The notes under the pieces: generated by a model
Told to the model about the DNA's origin: nothing
The model's input: the letters and a program-made list of their open reading frames with translations, nothing else
Databases searched by the model: none
Translations under genes and position numbers: made by a program
NCBI GenBank assembly: GCA_947504115.1
Contig: CANNGH010000005.1
Location: forward strand, 186,001 to 250,000
Length of the DNA: 64,000 nt
From: an uncultured Sedimentitalea sp.
GTDB lineage: Bacteria; Pseudomonadota; Alphaproteobacteria; Rhodobacterales; Rhodobacteraceae
Direction: 5' to 3'
Part shown: piece after piece, positions 1 through 8,877 of the stretch
Layout of the letters: each line of letters begins with the position of its first letter
Position numbering within the stretch: position 1 is the stretch's first letter

Positions 1-400
1 CTTCAAGGTCTTTCCCTACATGACCGAGGATCAGGTGATCGCCACGCGGTTGGTCGAGGCCGGTTGCCGGGTGCTGATGCCCTGGGGCGCGCCCATCGGC
101 TCGGGGCTGGGGCTGGCCAACCCGTTCGCGTTGCGCAGCCTCCGGGCGGCCTTTCCCGATATTCCGCTGGTGGTCGATGCCGGGCTGGGCCTGCCCAGCC
201 ACGCCGCGCAGGCGATGGAGATGGGATACGACGCGGTGCTGCTGAACACCGCCGTGGCGCAGGCCGACGATCCCGCCGCCATGGCCCGCGCCTTCGCGCT
301 GGCGGCGCAGGCGGGGCAGATCGCCGCCCGCTCCGGCCCGATGCCCGCACGCGACATGGCCGCGCCCTCGACCCCCCTGATCGGAAAGGCCTTTCTATGA
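1..400 (+). CDS. thiG: Thiazole synthase ThiG, C-terminal part (5' end outside window)
   Basis: ThiG condenses deoxyxylulose phosphate, dehydroglycine and ThiS-thiocarboxylate into the thiazole phosphate of thiamine in the cytosol. The frame is open from base 2 and carries the typical C-terminal half of the ThiG (beta/alpha)8 barrel: [16 protein letters not shown], the phosphate-binding strand [21 protein letters not shown], and [15 protein letters not shown] near the end. The stop codon overlaps the next start as ATGA, so translation is coupled to thiE. Only about 132 residues, half of a normal 255-residue protein, lie in the window; the truncation is a window edge, not a lesion. The identity is secure because both the motifs and the neighbours (thiE, thiF) agree. 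Confidence 0.95.
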   Translation, partial: FKVFPYMTEDQVIATRLVEAGCRVLMPWGAPIGSGLGLANPFALRSLRAAFPDIPLVVDAGLGLPSHAAQAMEMGYDAVLLNTAVAQADDPAAMARAFALAAQAGQIAARSGPMPARDMAAPSTPLIGKAFL

Positions 401-999
401 CCGCCGCCCTGCCCCGTTTCTATCCGGTTCTCGACAGCGCCGACTGGGTCGCCCGCGCGCTGGAGGCCGGCGCGCGCCTGATCCAGTTGCGCATCAAGGA
501 CCGCCCCGAACCCGCCTTGCGCGATGAAATCGGGCGGGCGCTGGCGCTGGCGCGCAGCCACGGCGCGGCGCTGGTGATCAACGATCACTGGCAGATCGCC
601 ATCGACCAAAGCGCCGACTGGGTGCATCTGGGGCAGGAGGATCTCGACACGGCGGATCTCAAGGCGATCCGCCGCGCCGGGCTGCGCCTTGGCCTGTCCA
701 CCCACGATCGCGCCGAACTGGACTGCGCGCTGGCGCTTGATCCAGATTACGTGGCGCTTGGCCCGGTCTATCCGACGATCCTGAAACAGATGAAATGGCA
801 CGAACAGGGGCTGGACCGCGTAAGCGAGTGGAAGCGCCTGATCGGCGACAGGCCGCTTTGCGCCATCGGCGGCCTGTCGGTCGAGCGCGCGCCGGGCGTT
901 ATCGAGGCCGGGGCCGACCTGCTGGCGGCGGTGACCGACATCACGCTTCATCCCGATCCCGACGCGCGGATGCGCGCCTGGCTGGAGGTCTGCGGATGA
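397..999 (+). CDS. thiE: Thiamine-phosphate synthase ThiE
   Basis: ThiE joins hydroxymethylpyrimidine diphosphate and thiazole phosphate to give thiamine phosphate. The protein is 200 residues, normal for the family. Visible TIM-barrel motifs are [11 protein letters not shown] (strand 2), [12 protein letters not shown] (the diphosphate and magnesium-binding ND motif), GVHLGQEDL-like [18 protein letters not shown], and the glycine-rich phosphate loop around LCAIGGLS. The ATG at 397 overlaps the thiG stop and is chosen over earlier in-frame starts, which lie inside thiG. The stop overlaps the thiF start. A few residues differ from E. coli-type ThiE, for example [17 protein letters not shown], where the usual motif is GPIFPTxTK; this is within family variation. 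Confidence 0.93.
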   Translation: MTAALPRFYPVLDSADWVARALEAGARLIQLRIKDRPEPALRDEIGRALALARSHGAALVINDHWQIAIDQSADWVHLGQEDLDTADLKAIRRAGLRLGLSTHDRAELDCALALDPDYVALGPVYPTILKQMKWHEQGLDRVSEWKRLIGDRPLCAIGGLSVERAPGVIEAGADLLAAVTDITLHPDPDARMRAWLEVCG

Positions 1000-1958
1000 C
1001 CCGTTACGAGCGACAGATCGTGCTGCCAGAGGTGGGCGCAGAGGGTCAGGAACGGCTGCGCTCGGCGCATATTCTGGTCGTCGGCGCAGGCGGGCTGGCG
1101 GTGCCGGTCCTGCAATACCTCGCGGGCGCGGGGGTGGGGCGCCTCACCCTCGTCGATGGCGACCATATCGAGGAAGGCAACCTGCATCGCCAGCCGCTCT
1201 ATCGCATGGCGGATCTGGACGCGCCCAAGGTGCAGGCCGCCGCGGCGGCGCTGCATGCGCTGAACCCCGAGGTGGACATCCGCCCCATGGCCACATGGCT
1301 CGATCCCGAGATCGCGCCCGCGCTGGTGGATGCGGCCGACCTCGTGCTGGATTGTGCCGATACCTTTGCCGCCAGCCTCACCCTGTCGGATACCTGCCGC
1401 GCGGCGGGCAAGCCGCTTGTCACCGCCTCGGCACTGGGGTTGCAGGGCTATGTGGCGGGTGTCTGCGGCGGCGCGCCCTCGCTGCGGGCGGTCTTTCCCG
1501 ATCTGCCGGCATCGGCACCCACCTGTTCCTCCGCCGGCATCCTCGGCCCCGTCGTCGCCATGATGGGCATCATGCAGGCACAGATGGCGCTGTCGGTGCT
1601 GCTGGATCTCTCGCCCTCGCCGCTGGGGCAGATGCTGGTCTGGGATGCGCAAAACTGGCGGATGGTCGATTTCCGTTTCGACGATGCGCCCGAACCCGCC
1701 GCGCCGCTGCCGTTCATAGCCGCATCCGCGATCCGCCCCGGCGATCTGGTGATCGACCTGCGCACCGAGGCGCCCGAGCCGTTCCGCGCCGACGCGCTGC
1801 ATATGTCAACCGACGCCCTGCCCGATCTCGGCATCGCGCCGGGCACCGAACGGGTTGTTCTGGCCTGCCGCACCGGGTTGCGCGCGCATAATTGTGCCGT
1901 GGCGCTGCGCGCGCGCTGGCAAGGCGACATCGCCCTGCTGGGCGTGCCCGACGGATAG
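996..1958 (+). CDS. thiF: ThiF/MoeB/HesA-family adenylyltransferase with rhodanese-like tail
   Basis: The likely role is adenylation of the C terminus of the sulfur carrier ThiS, feeding ThiG. The 320-residue protein has the E1-like ATP fold: RYERQIVLPEVGAEGQ at the N terminus, the nucleotide loop ILVVGAGGLAVPVLQYLAGAG, VDGDHIEEGNLHRQ, and DLVLDCADTF. A cysteine in APTCSSAGILGPV aligns with the ThiS-linked cysteine of E. coli ThiF. The CxxC pairs that hold zinc in MoeB/ThiF are not seen: the first site reads GGAPSLRAVFP. The last 75 residues look like a degenerate rhodanese domain with LVIDLRTEAPEPF and a CRTGLRAHN active-site-like loop. The start overlaps thiE by four bases. The ThiF assignment rests partly on context, since MoeB-type activity cannot be excluded. 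Confidence 0.85.
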   Translation: MTRYERQIVLPEVGAEGQERLRSAHILVVGAGGLAVPVLQYLAGAGVGRLTLVDGDHIEEGNLHRQPLYRMADLDAPKVQAAAAALHALNPEVDIRPMATWLDPEIAPALVDAADLVLDCADTFAASLTLSDTCRAAGKPLVTASALGLQGYVAGVCGGAPSLRAVFPDLPASAPTCSSAGILGPVVAMMGIMQAQMALSVLLDLSPSPLGQMLVWDAQNWRMVDFRFDDAPEPAAPLPFIAASAIRPGDLVIDLRTEAPEPFRADALHMSTDALPDLGIAPGTERVVLACRTGLRAHNCAVALRARWQGDIALLGVPDG

Positions 1959-2002
1959 ACCGCACCGCATCCTCCCTCAATCTTTCAACTCCGGAGTCTC
2001 CA

Positions 2003-2962
2003 ATGAAGCGATTTTTTGCGCCAATTGCCGCGCTTTTGCTGACAACCTGCCCGCTCGCCGCGCAGGACAAGCTGACCGTCATGCTGGACTGGTTCGTCAA
2101 CCCCGGCCATGGCCCGATCGTACTGGCCGAGGAACTGGGCTATTTCGCCGATGCGGGGCTTGAGGTCGAACTGGTATCGCCTGCCGACCCGAACGACCCG
2201 CCGCGCATGGCCGCGGCCGGACGGGTCGATATCGCGGTCTCCTACCAGCCCGAATTGCACCTGAACCGGCGGACCGGTCTGTCGCTGCGCCGGGTGGGCA
2301 CCTTGATCGAAACACCGCTGAACTGCCTTGTCGTGCTGGCCGATGGTCCGGTGCAATCGATCCCGGATCTGGCCGGGCGCAAGGTCGGGTTCGCCGTGGC
2401 GGGCGTACAGGAAATGCTGCTGGATGCGATGCTGGCGCATCACGACATGACCCCGGATGCGGTCGAGCAGATCAATATCGGCTGGTCGATCTCGCCCGCG
2501 CTGATGGCAGGTCAGGTCGATGGTGTGATCGGTGCCTTTCGCAATTTTGAGTTGAACCAGATGGCGCTGGAGGGACACGAGGGGCGTTGCTTCAACCCCG
2601 AATCCGAAGGTGTGCCCAGCTATGACGAACTGATCTACGTGGCCGACCCCGCGCGGATGGACCCGGCCCTGATCGCCCGTTTCCTTGAGGCAACCGAACG
2701 TGCCGCGGCCTTCATCGTCAACGATCCCGAGGAGGCATGGAAGCGTTTCGCTGCGACCGATCGTGAATTGAAGACTGAACTGAACGCACGCGCCTGGGGC
2801 GACACCTGGCCTCGCTTCGCGCTGCGTCCCGCCGCGCTGGATGCGGGCCGCTATATCCGTTTCGAGGACTTTCTCATCGCGCGCGGCGTCACCGACGCGC
2901 AACTGGATATCGGCGAACTTGCCATCGACGTGACAGGAGGAAAGCAAATTGAGCAACCATGA
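2003..2962 (+). CDS. thiY: ThiY-like periplasmic pyrimidine-binding protein (NMT1/THI5 family)
   Basis: This is the solute-binding protein of a thiamine-pyrimidine ABC transporter; ThiY proteins bind N-formyl-aminopyrimidine or a related HMP precursor. It has 319 residues with a signal peptide ending near LAAQ (residue about 20), then the NMT1 start KLTVMLDWFVNPGHGPIVLAEELGYF, a phosphate or ligand-type loop at SPADPNDPPRMAAAGRVDIAVSYQPE, and GRKVGFAVAGVQE in the second lobe. The ATG is preceded by GGAG at 1993-1996. It is followed directly by tenA, thiZ and thiX, which completes the transporter. The gene sits 44 bases after thiF and is probably co-transcribed with it. The exact ligand is inferred from the family and from tenA. 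Confidence 0.88.
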   Translation: MKRFFAPIAALLLTTCPLAAQDKLTVMLDWFVNPGHGPIVLAEELGYFADAGLEVELVSPADPNDPPRMAAAGRVDIAVSYQPELHLNRRTGLSLRRVGTLIETPLNCLVVLADGPVQSIPDLAGRKVGFAVAGVQEMLLDAMLAHHDMTPDAVEQINIGWSISPALMAGQVDGVIGAFRNFELNQMALEGHEGRCFNPESEGVPSYDELIYVADPARMDPALIARFLEATERAAAFIVNDPEEAWKRFAATDRELKTELNARAWGDTWPRFALRPAALDAGRYIRFEDFLIARGVTDAQLDIGELAIDVTGGKQIEQP

Positions 2963-3638
2963 ATATGGCCGGGCCTTTGAAATATGGCGCGGCGCGGCAG
3001 AGGCCGATTGGCACGCCTACACCCATCATGCCTTTGTCGAGCAACTGGCGGACGGCACCCTGCCCGAGGCGCAGTTCGTGCATTACCTGCGGCAGGATTA
3101 CGTCTTTCTGATCCATTTCTCGCGCGCCTGGGCCCTGGCCGCGGCCAAGGCCGGCACGCTTGGCGAAATGGCGGCTGCCAGCGCCACGGTCCACGCCCTT
3201 GTTCATGTCGAGATGCCGCTGCATATCGAAACCTGCGCGGCCCAGGGAATCGACAAGGGCGCGCTTGAGGCGACGCCCGAATTACCGGCGAACCTGGCCT
3301 ATACCCGCTATGTGCTTGAGGCCGGATATTCGGGCGATTTCCTTGATCTGATGGCGGCACTCGCGCCTTGTGTGCTGGGGTATGGCGCGATCGGCGCGCG
3401 GCTGGCCGATTCCGGCGGACCCTATGCCGCGTGGTTCGAGGTTTACGGCGGCGAGGAGTTCCAGACGCTGTGTCGCGACGTTGGTGCGCTGATCGACGCC
3501 GCACTTGTGCGCCGCCTTGGCGAGGGGTGGGTCGACCTGCCGCGCGCGACGGAACTGGCCCATCGTTTCAAAATAGCGACCCGTCTTGAACAGGGGTTCT
3601 GGGACATGGCGATCACGCCACCGCCGACCGTACCATGA
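2949..3638 (+). CDS. tenA: Aminopyrimidine aminohydrolase TenA
   Basis: TenA-type thiaminase II hydrolyses aminopyrimidine to hydroxymethylpyrimidine, salvaging degraded thiamine. The 229-residue all-helical protein shows HAYTHHAFVEQLADGTLP, FVHYLRQDYVFL, the catalytic cysteine in ALAPCVLGYGAIG and the late glutamate in RLEQGFWDMA that pairs with it in TenA structures. The start is TTG at 2949: AGGAGG at 2935-2940 lies eight bases upstream and no in-frame ATG fits. The gene overlaps thiY by 14 bases and its stop overlaps thiZ as ATGA. Placement between the binding protein and the ATPase fits a salvage role rather than regulation. Catalytic cysteine present, so it is likely a classical TenA_C enzyme. 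Confidence 0.92.
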   Translation: MSNHEYGRAFEIWRGAAEADWHAYTHHAFVEQLADGTLPEAQFVHYLRQDYVFLIHFSRAWALAAAKAGTLGEMAAASATVHALVHVEMPLHIETCAAQGIDKGALEATPELPANLAYTRYVLEAGYSGDFLDLMAALAPCVLGYGAIGARLADSGGPYAAWFEVYGGEEFQTLCRDVGALIDAALVRRLGEGWVDLPRATELAHRFKIATRLEQGFWDMAITPPPTVP

Positions 3639-4384
3639 TCGCTCCGGGGATCACCTTGCACGGCACGCTTATTCTCGGCGAGACCGTGCTGCTGCCCGAC
3701 CTGCGCCTGGCCATCGCGCCCGGGCGATGGACGGTGCTGCTGGGGCCGTCGGGTGTGGGCAAGACCACGCTCGCGCGTCTTGTCGCCGGGCTGCCCACCG
3801 GTGCGCGGCTGGAGGGTGCGTTGCATGCGGATGACGGCGCGTCGCTTGCGGGTCGCGTGGCCGTCATGGCGCAGGATGATCAACTGCTGCCATGGGCCAG
3901 CGCGTTGGCCAATGTCTGCATCGGCGACCGCTTGCGCGGTATGCGCCCCGACGCGAACCGCGCCCGCGAACTTCTGGACGCGGTCGGCCTGGGGGCACTT
4001 GCCGACCGCAAGCCCGGCCTGCTTTCGACCGGCCAGCGACAGCGGGTCGCGCTGGCGCGCACGCTCTACGAGGATCGCCCGGTCGTCGTGCTCGACGAGC
4101 CGTTTTCGGCCCTCGATCCGGTCACACGCCATGCGATGCAGGATCTGGCCGCCAGGCTGTTGGCCGGGCGCACCGTGCTGATGATCACCCATGATCCGCA
4201 AGAGGCCATGCGTCTGGCCGATGCTGCGTGGTTGATCGACAGCACCGAAGGGATTTGTCCGCTTGAAACGCCGGACACCCCCGCGCCCCGTCCGGTGGAG
4301 TCACCGGAAACCTTCGCCGCGCAGGCCGCATTGTTGCGACGGCTCACCCGAGCATCGGCATTGAGCGCCGGGATTGCGGCATGA
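3635..4384 (+). CDS. thiZ: Thiamine-precursor ABC transporter ATP-binding protein ThiZ
   Basis: This is the cytoplasmic ATPase of the ThiXYZ importer. The 249 residues contain Walker A LLGPSGVGKTTL, a Q-loop at VAVMAQDDQLLPWAS, the signature LSTGQRQRVALART (T in place of the common G), Walker B VVVLDEPFSALDP and the switch histidine in LMITHDPQEAM. The LLPW after the Q-loop is typical of nitrate/taurine/thiamine-pyrimidine class ATPases. The C-terminal tail after residue 215 is a short non-conserved extension. The start overlaps tenA and the stop overlaps thiX, giving strict coupling. The substrate comes from the neighbours; the ATPase itself only indicates the class. Confidence 0.9.
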   Translation: MIAPGITLHGTLILGETVLLPDLRLAIAPGRWTVLLGPSGVGKTTLARLVAGLPTGARLEGALHADDGASLAGRVAVMAQDDQLLPWASALANVCIGDRLRGMRPDANRARELLDAVGLGALADRKPGLLSTGQRQRVALARTLYEDRPVVVLDEPFSALDPVTRHAMQDLAARLLAGRTVLMITHDPQEAMRLADAAWLIDSTEGICPLETPDTPAPRPVESPETFAAQAALLRRLTRASALSAGIAA

Positions 4385-5130
4385 TCGCCGGGGCGATATC
4401 GCTGCGGGTGGGCCGCGCATGCCTGTCCACGGCGACCGCGCTTCTGGGCTGGCATCTGATCGTGCATTTTACCGGCGCACCCGCCTTCATCCTGCCCGGC
4501 CCGCTGGATGTCGGGCGTGCGTTGCACGACAACGCGGCGCTGCTGCTGACGCAAACCGGGTTTTCGGCGCTCAACCTGGTGCAGGGGCTGGCGCTTGGCG
4601 TGGTGCTTGGCGTGGGGACGGCGCTGAACCTTGCGCTGTCGCCTGCGGCCCGGCTGTTCCTGCGCCCGGTGCTGATCTTTGCGCAGGCCGTGCCGGTCTT
4701 TGCCCTCGCGCCGGTGGTTACGCTATGGCTTGGCTATGGCGCGCCCTCGAAAATCGTTATGGTGGCGCTGGTCACCTATTTCCCGGTCGCCTCGGCGTTC
4801 TTTGACGGGTTGATGCGGCTGCCGCCCGGACTGGCCGATCTGGCACAGACATCCGGCGCGGGACCGTTGCGCCGACTGATCCATCTGCAGGTGCCGAACG
4901 CACTGCCGGCATTGGCCTCGGGGCTGCGGCTGTCGGCGATCTATGCGCCGTTGGCGGTGGTGATCGGGGAATGGGTCGGCTCGTCGCGCGGGCTTGGACA
5001 TCTGATGCTGATGGCAAACGGACGCGGCAAGACCGACCTGATGTTTGCCTCTCTCATGGTGCTGGCGCTGCTCAGCCTCAGCCTCTGGGCCACGGTCGAG
5101 ACGTTCGCGCGCCGCGTGCTGACGAGATGA
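4381..5130 (+). CDS. thiX: Thiamine-precursor ABC transporter permease ThiX
   Basis: This inner-membrane permease completes the ThiXYZ importer. It has 249 residues and about six hydrophobic segments (roughly residues 10-30, 60-80, 95-115, 120-140, 180-200, 215-240). The EAA-like loop that docks on the ATPase lies around GLADLAQTSGAGPLRRLIHLQVPNALP, which is the BPD_transp_1 pattern of the SsuC/TauC group. FARPVLIFAQAVPVFALAPVVTLWLG-type sequence is present in the central region. The start overlaps thiZ by four bases. It is the last gene of the thi operon; no clear terminator hairpin follows in the 173 bases before the histidine kinase. Confidence 0.88.
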   Translation: MIAGAISLRVGRACLSTATALLGWHLIVHFTGAPAFILPGPLDVGRALHDNAALLLTQTGFSALNLVQGLALGVVLGVGTALNLALSPAARLFLRPVLIFAQAVPVFALAPVVTLWLGYGAPSKIVMVALVTYFPVASAFFDGLMRLPPGLADLAQTSGAGPLRRLIHLQVPNALPALASGLRLSAIYAPLAVVIGEWVGSSRGLGHLMLMANGRGKTDLMFASLMVLALLSLSLWATVETFARRVLTR

Positions 5131-5303
5131 CCTTTGGTAAACTGGGCATCTCCTCGCAAACCACGGACCTGATACCGGAAATCACATGGCGGGGCCGTTT
5201 GCGACCCTATAGACACCCGGGCTCCCAGCCCTTAAAACAGCAGCCATACCCAGCGATTTCCCCTTGCCATTGCCAATATTAAAGATGTCTGGATGCTTAG
5301 ACG

Positions 5304-8201
5304 ATGCGTGTTGATCTCGACGCTCTTTTCGCCTCGGCGCGGTCGCCCTACGTCCTTCTCGACAAGGATCTGCGGATGGTCTGGGCCAACGATGCCTACC
5401 TTGAGGCGACGGGGCGCGAGCGGGACGCGCTGATCGGTCGCCTCATGACCGAGGAGTTCCCGGCACCCCCGGAGTCCGTGTCCGACCAGATGCTGCGCAA
5501 CTCGTTCCGAAGGGTGCTGGCGACCGGGCAAAGCGATCATCTGCCGCTGATCCCCTATCCCATCGAGACCGATGACGGCCGCATCGAGGAACGGTACTGG
5601 AGCGCGACGCACACGCCGATCCCGGATGCGGATGGGCAGGTGGAGTTCATCCTGCAAAACACCGTGGACGTCACCGATCTTTATCACAGTGAGAAATCGG
5701 CGTGCACCGAACGTCTCGCTGAGCGCACCGAGCTGTTGCAGCGTGCGGAAGCGGTCGCAAGCGAGAATCTCGCGCTCGGGGCGGTGACCGAGTTCTTTCA
5801 GGCCGCTTTCGATCAGGCGCCCAGCTTCACGGCGATCCTGGATGGACCCGAACATGTCTTCAAGATCGCCAACCAGTCATACATAGACCTTGTCGGCGGC
5901 CGGGATGTGATCGGACTGACCGTTCGCGAAGCGTTGCCCGACATCGCCGGCCAAGGGTTCTACGAATTGCTGGATCAGGTCTTCACCTCGGGCGAACCCG
6001 TCTCGTTCAAGGCGATGTCGGCATTGATCCAGCCGACCCCGGACGAGCAATCCGAGCAACATTTCATCGATTTCATCATTCATCCGATAAAGGACGACAC
6101 CGATACACCCATCGGAACATTCGTTCAGGGGCATGATGTAACGGGCCAGAAAATCGCCGAGACTGCCCTGAACGCAACCCGCGAAAAGTTCCGGACGATG
6201 GCGCAGACCATGCCGATTCATGTCTGGACCGCAGATCGCGACGGCGGGCTGAATTGGCTGAACGACCGGCTCTACCGTTTCACCGGCTGCCGTGAGGGGG
6301 ACTTGTACGGTTCGGATTGGGCGCGCGTCGTGCACCCCGAGGATCGGGAAAAGGCGGGTGCGGACTGGGCCGCGACGATTGCCAAAGGTATCAGCTACGA
6401 GACCGAGTTTCGCATCCGCAAGGCCGATGGCAGTTATCGCTGGCATCTGGTGCGGGCGTCTCCGCTGCGGGCGGACGATGGCACGGTGATCGGCTGGGTC
6501 GGCACCAACACCGATATCGAAGAGCGCAAGAATACCGAATCCGACGTTGCGCGGCTGAACGCGACGCTGGAAGAACGTGTGGCACAGCGCAATCACGAAT
6601 TGGAGCAGTTGCATGCCACGCTACGCCAAAGCCAGAAGATGGAGGCCATCGGCAGCCTTGCAGGCGGTATCGCGCATGATTTCAACAACCTGCTTCAGGT
6701 CATCACCGGCAATCTGCAACTGACCGCGCGCGAGATGCCGGAGGGTTCGGCCGCGAAGGCGCGGCTTGATCAGGCGATGAAAAGCGTCATGCGCGGCGCG
6801 ACCCTCGCATCGCAACTGTTATCGTTCGCGCGCAAGCAGCCGCTCGCGCCGGTGGTCATCAACCTCGGCCGGCTGCTCGGAAGCACGACGGATATCCTGC
6901 GCAGCGCAATCGGCGAAGGCGTGGAACTGGAAACCCGCTTTGCCGACGGGCTCTGGAATACCAGCATCGACCCCAACAACATGGAAAACGCGCTTTTGAA
7001 CCTGGCGATCAACGCGCGCGATGCGATGGACGGCCAGGGCAAGCTGACCATCGAAGTCGGTAATGCGGATCTCGATCAAGGTTATGTACACACGCATCCG
7101 GATGCGAGGCCGGGCCAATATGTCATGCTCGCGGTGACGGATACAGGATGCGGCATTCAGCCCGAGACCGTCGATCGCATATTCGAGCCGTTCTTCACCA
7201 CCAAGGCGGATGGCCAAGGCACCGGCCTTGGCCTGTCGATGGTCTATGGTTTTGCCAGACAATCCGGCGGCCACATCACCATCGAAAGCAAAGTCGGCAG
7301 CGGCACGACGATCAGGATCTATTTGCCCCGTTCGATGGAGGAGGAACAGGAGGTGCAATCCGGCCCGACCGACACGCTGTCGGGCGGTTGCGAAACGATC
7401 CTGCTGGTCGAGGATGACGACCAGGTCCGCGAAACGGTATTCAACATGTTGAGCGATCTGGGATATGCGGTCCTTCCGGCGTCGGATGCCGCACATGCGA
7501 TGAACATTGTCGAAAACGGCCAGCGCGTCGATCTCTTGTTCACCGATGTGGTGATGCCCGGCAAGGCCACCGGCCATGAACTGGCCGAAAGGATCCGTCA
7601 GATATATCCCGACCTGCCCGTGCTTTTCAATTCGGGCTACGTGCCGGATCTGATGGTGCATGACGGGCGGCTGGACGACGGAATCCATCTGCTGGGAAAA
7701 CCCTATACGCAAGCGGCACTGGCCAAAAAGATACGGGACGTGCTTGACTGCAGCGCAACCGAGGTGCGGCCCGTCCCGGCAGAGATCGCGCAGGTGCCGG
7801 AACGGCACGCGTCGACCGGGACGCGACAGTTCGAGGGTTTGTGCGTTCTGGTTTGCGAGGATGACGTTTTGATAAGAACCGACCTCGCCGAGGGTCTCCG
7901 CGAGGCCGGGTGCAAGGTGCTCGAAGCCGGAAGCGCGCAAAGCGCGCTAGATCTATTGAAAACGGAATCGGTTGCGCTGTTGATCACCGATATCGGATTG
8001 CCCGACCGGAACGGCGAGGATCTTGCGCAAGATGCCCGCGCAGCGAACCCCGATCTGCCGGTGATTTTCGCGACGGGCAAGGGTGAGGTCGACTCGGCCG
8101 CCAAACTGGGAAATTGCAAGGTTTTGATCAAGCCGTTCCGCGACACTGATCTGATCGACGCTATCGCACCTCTGGTATCAGCGATGCACGAAAACCGCTG
8201 A
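5304..8201 (+). CDS. Hybrid sensor histidine kinase, three PAS domains and two receivers
   Basis: This 965-residue kinase has no signal peptide or membrane segment and is probably cytosolic. In order: PAS 1 (about 10-125), PAS 2 (about 160-290), PAS 3 of the PAS_3/PAC type (about 300-412, ending VGTNTDIEERKN), a short coiled coil, a HisKA-like dimerisation helix with phospho-acceptor His458 in GGIAHDFNNLL, a HATPase_c domain with N-box NALLNLAINARDAM, DTGCGI and TGLGLSMVYGFA, then receiver 1 (Asp748 in FTDVVMPG) and receiver 2 (Asp896 in ITDIGLPD). The HDFNNLL box is that of the FixL/NtrB-like HWE-neighbouring class. No cognate output regulator is nearby, so the second receiver may pass phosphate to an unlinked partner. 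Ligand unknown. Composition is slightly less GC-rich than the flanking thi operon. Confidence 0.92.
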   Translation: MRVDLDALFASARSPYVLLDKDLRMVWANDAYLEATGRERDALIGRLMTEEFPAPPESVSDQMLRNSFRRVLATGQSDHLPLIPYPIETDDGRIEERYWSATHTPIPDADGQVEFILQNTVDVTDLYHSEKSACTERLAERTELLQRAEAVASENLALGAVTEFFQAAFDQAPSFTAILDGPEHVFKIANQSYIDLVGGRDVIGLTVREALPDIAGQGFYELLDQVFTSGEPVSFKAMSALIQPTPDEQSEQHFIDFIIHPIKDDTDTPIGTFVQGHDVTGQKIAETALNATREKFRTMAQTMPIHVWTADRDGGLNWLNDRLYRFTGCREGDLYGSDWARVVHPEDREKAGADWAATIAKGISYETEFRIRKADGSYRWHLVRASPLRADDGTVIGWVGTNTDIEERKNTESDVARLNATLEERVAQRNHELEQLHATLRQSQKMEAIGSLAGGIAHDFNNLLQVITGNLQLTAREMPEGSAAKARLDQAMKSVMRGATLASQLLSFARKQPLAPVVINLGRLLGSTTDILRSAIGEGVELETRFADGLWNTSIDPNNMENALLNLAINARDAMDGQGKLTIEVGNADLDQGYVHTHPDARPGQYVMLAVTDTGCGIQPETVDRIFEPFFTTKADGQGTGLGLSMVYGFARQSGGHITIESKVGSGTTIRIYLPRSMEEEQEVQSGPTDTLSGGCETILLVEDDDQVRETVFNMLSDLGYAVLPASDAAHAMNIVENGQRVDLLFTDVVMPGKATGHELAERIRQIYPDLPVLFNSGYVPDLMVHDGRLDDGIHLLGKPYTQAALAKKIRDVLDCSATEVRPVPAEIAQVPERHASTGTRQFEGLCVLVCEDDVLIRTDLAEGLREAGCKVLEAGSAQSALDLLKTESVALLITDIGLPDRNGEDLAQDARAANPDLPVIFATGKGEVDSAAKLGNCKVLIKPFRDTDLIDAIAPLVSAMHENR

Positions 8202-8254
8202 GGTCCGAAAGATATTTGTGGGCTTCTTCACCTTCCATCCTATTGTTGGACCAC

Positions 8255-8818
8255 ATGACAGATCTCATCGACGAAAAAGCCGCCGCCCGGAAATCCGCCT
8301 TCGCCCGACGCAAGGTTGCCCATGACAAGCGCGAACCCGGCGCTTCGGACCATCTGAAAGCAATTCTGGCGCGGTATCGCGGTATGCCGATGTCGGGCTA
8401 CCTGCCGATCCGCACCGAGATCGACCCGCTCCCCGCCATGGCCGAGGCTGCGGCGCACGGAACGGTGGGGGTGCCGGTGATACCCGGACCCGACATGCCG
8501 CTGAAATTCGCGAAATGGACGCCCGACATCGAACTGGTCGAGGGAACGTTCGGCGCATCGGTTCCGGCGCATCCGGACTTTTTCGAACCCGAACTCGTCA
8601 TCGTGCCGCTGGTGGCGTTCGATGCTCTTGGCGGGCGTCTGGGCTATGGCGGCGGTTTCTTTGACCGCACGCTGGAACTGCTGCGCTCGCGCCGTCCGAC
8701 ACTGGCCATCGGGTTCGCCTATGACGAGCAGGAAGCCGACGCGATACCGCTGGAACCAACGGATCAGCCACTCGATATGCTGGTCACGCAAAGCCGGGTG
8801 TTGAACTTTACGCGCTGA
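8255..8818 (+). CDS. 5-formyltetrahydrofolate cyclo-ligase
   Basis: The enzyme converts 5-formyl-THF to 5,10-methenyl-THF with ATP, recycling folate in the cytosol. The 187-residue protein has an N-terminal basic helix (ARKSAFARRKVAH), YLPIRTEIDPLP, PVIPGPDMPLKFAKW, and the diagnostic phosphate and magnesium loop ALGGRLGYGGGFFDRTLE followed by IGFAYDEQE. The ATG at 8255 is chosen over a TTG 39 bases upstream because family members begin close to the first conserved helix. It stands alone between the kinase and the GST-like gene. The 6S RNA often found beside this gene in proteobacteria is not visible in the short flanks. Confidence 0.9.
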   Translation: MTDLIDEKAAARKSAFARRKVAHDKREPGASDHLKAILARYRGMPMSGYLPIRTEIDPLPAMAEAAAHGTVGVPVIPGPDMPLKFAKWTPDIELVEGTFGASVPAHPDFFEPELVIVPLVAFDALGGRLGYGGGFFDRTLELLRSRRPTLAIGFAYDEQEADAIPLEPTDQPLDMLVTQSRVLNFTR

Positions 8819-8877
8819 ACCGGGTTGTTTTCGTATAAGCCGGTGCGCGGCGCTACAACAAACCGAGGTTCATCACG

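Noticed and set aside
1-400. TPP riboswitch for the thi operon
   Set aside because: The operon start is outside the window and no THI-box-like sequence was noticed between the visible genes.
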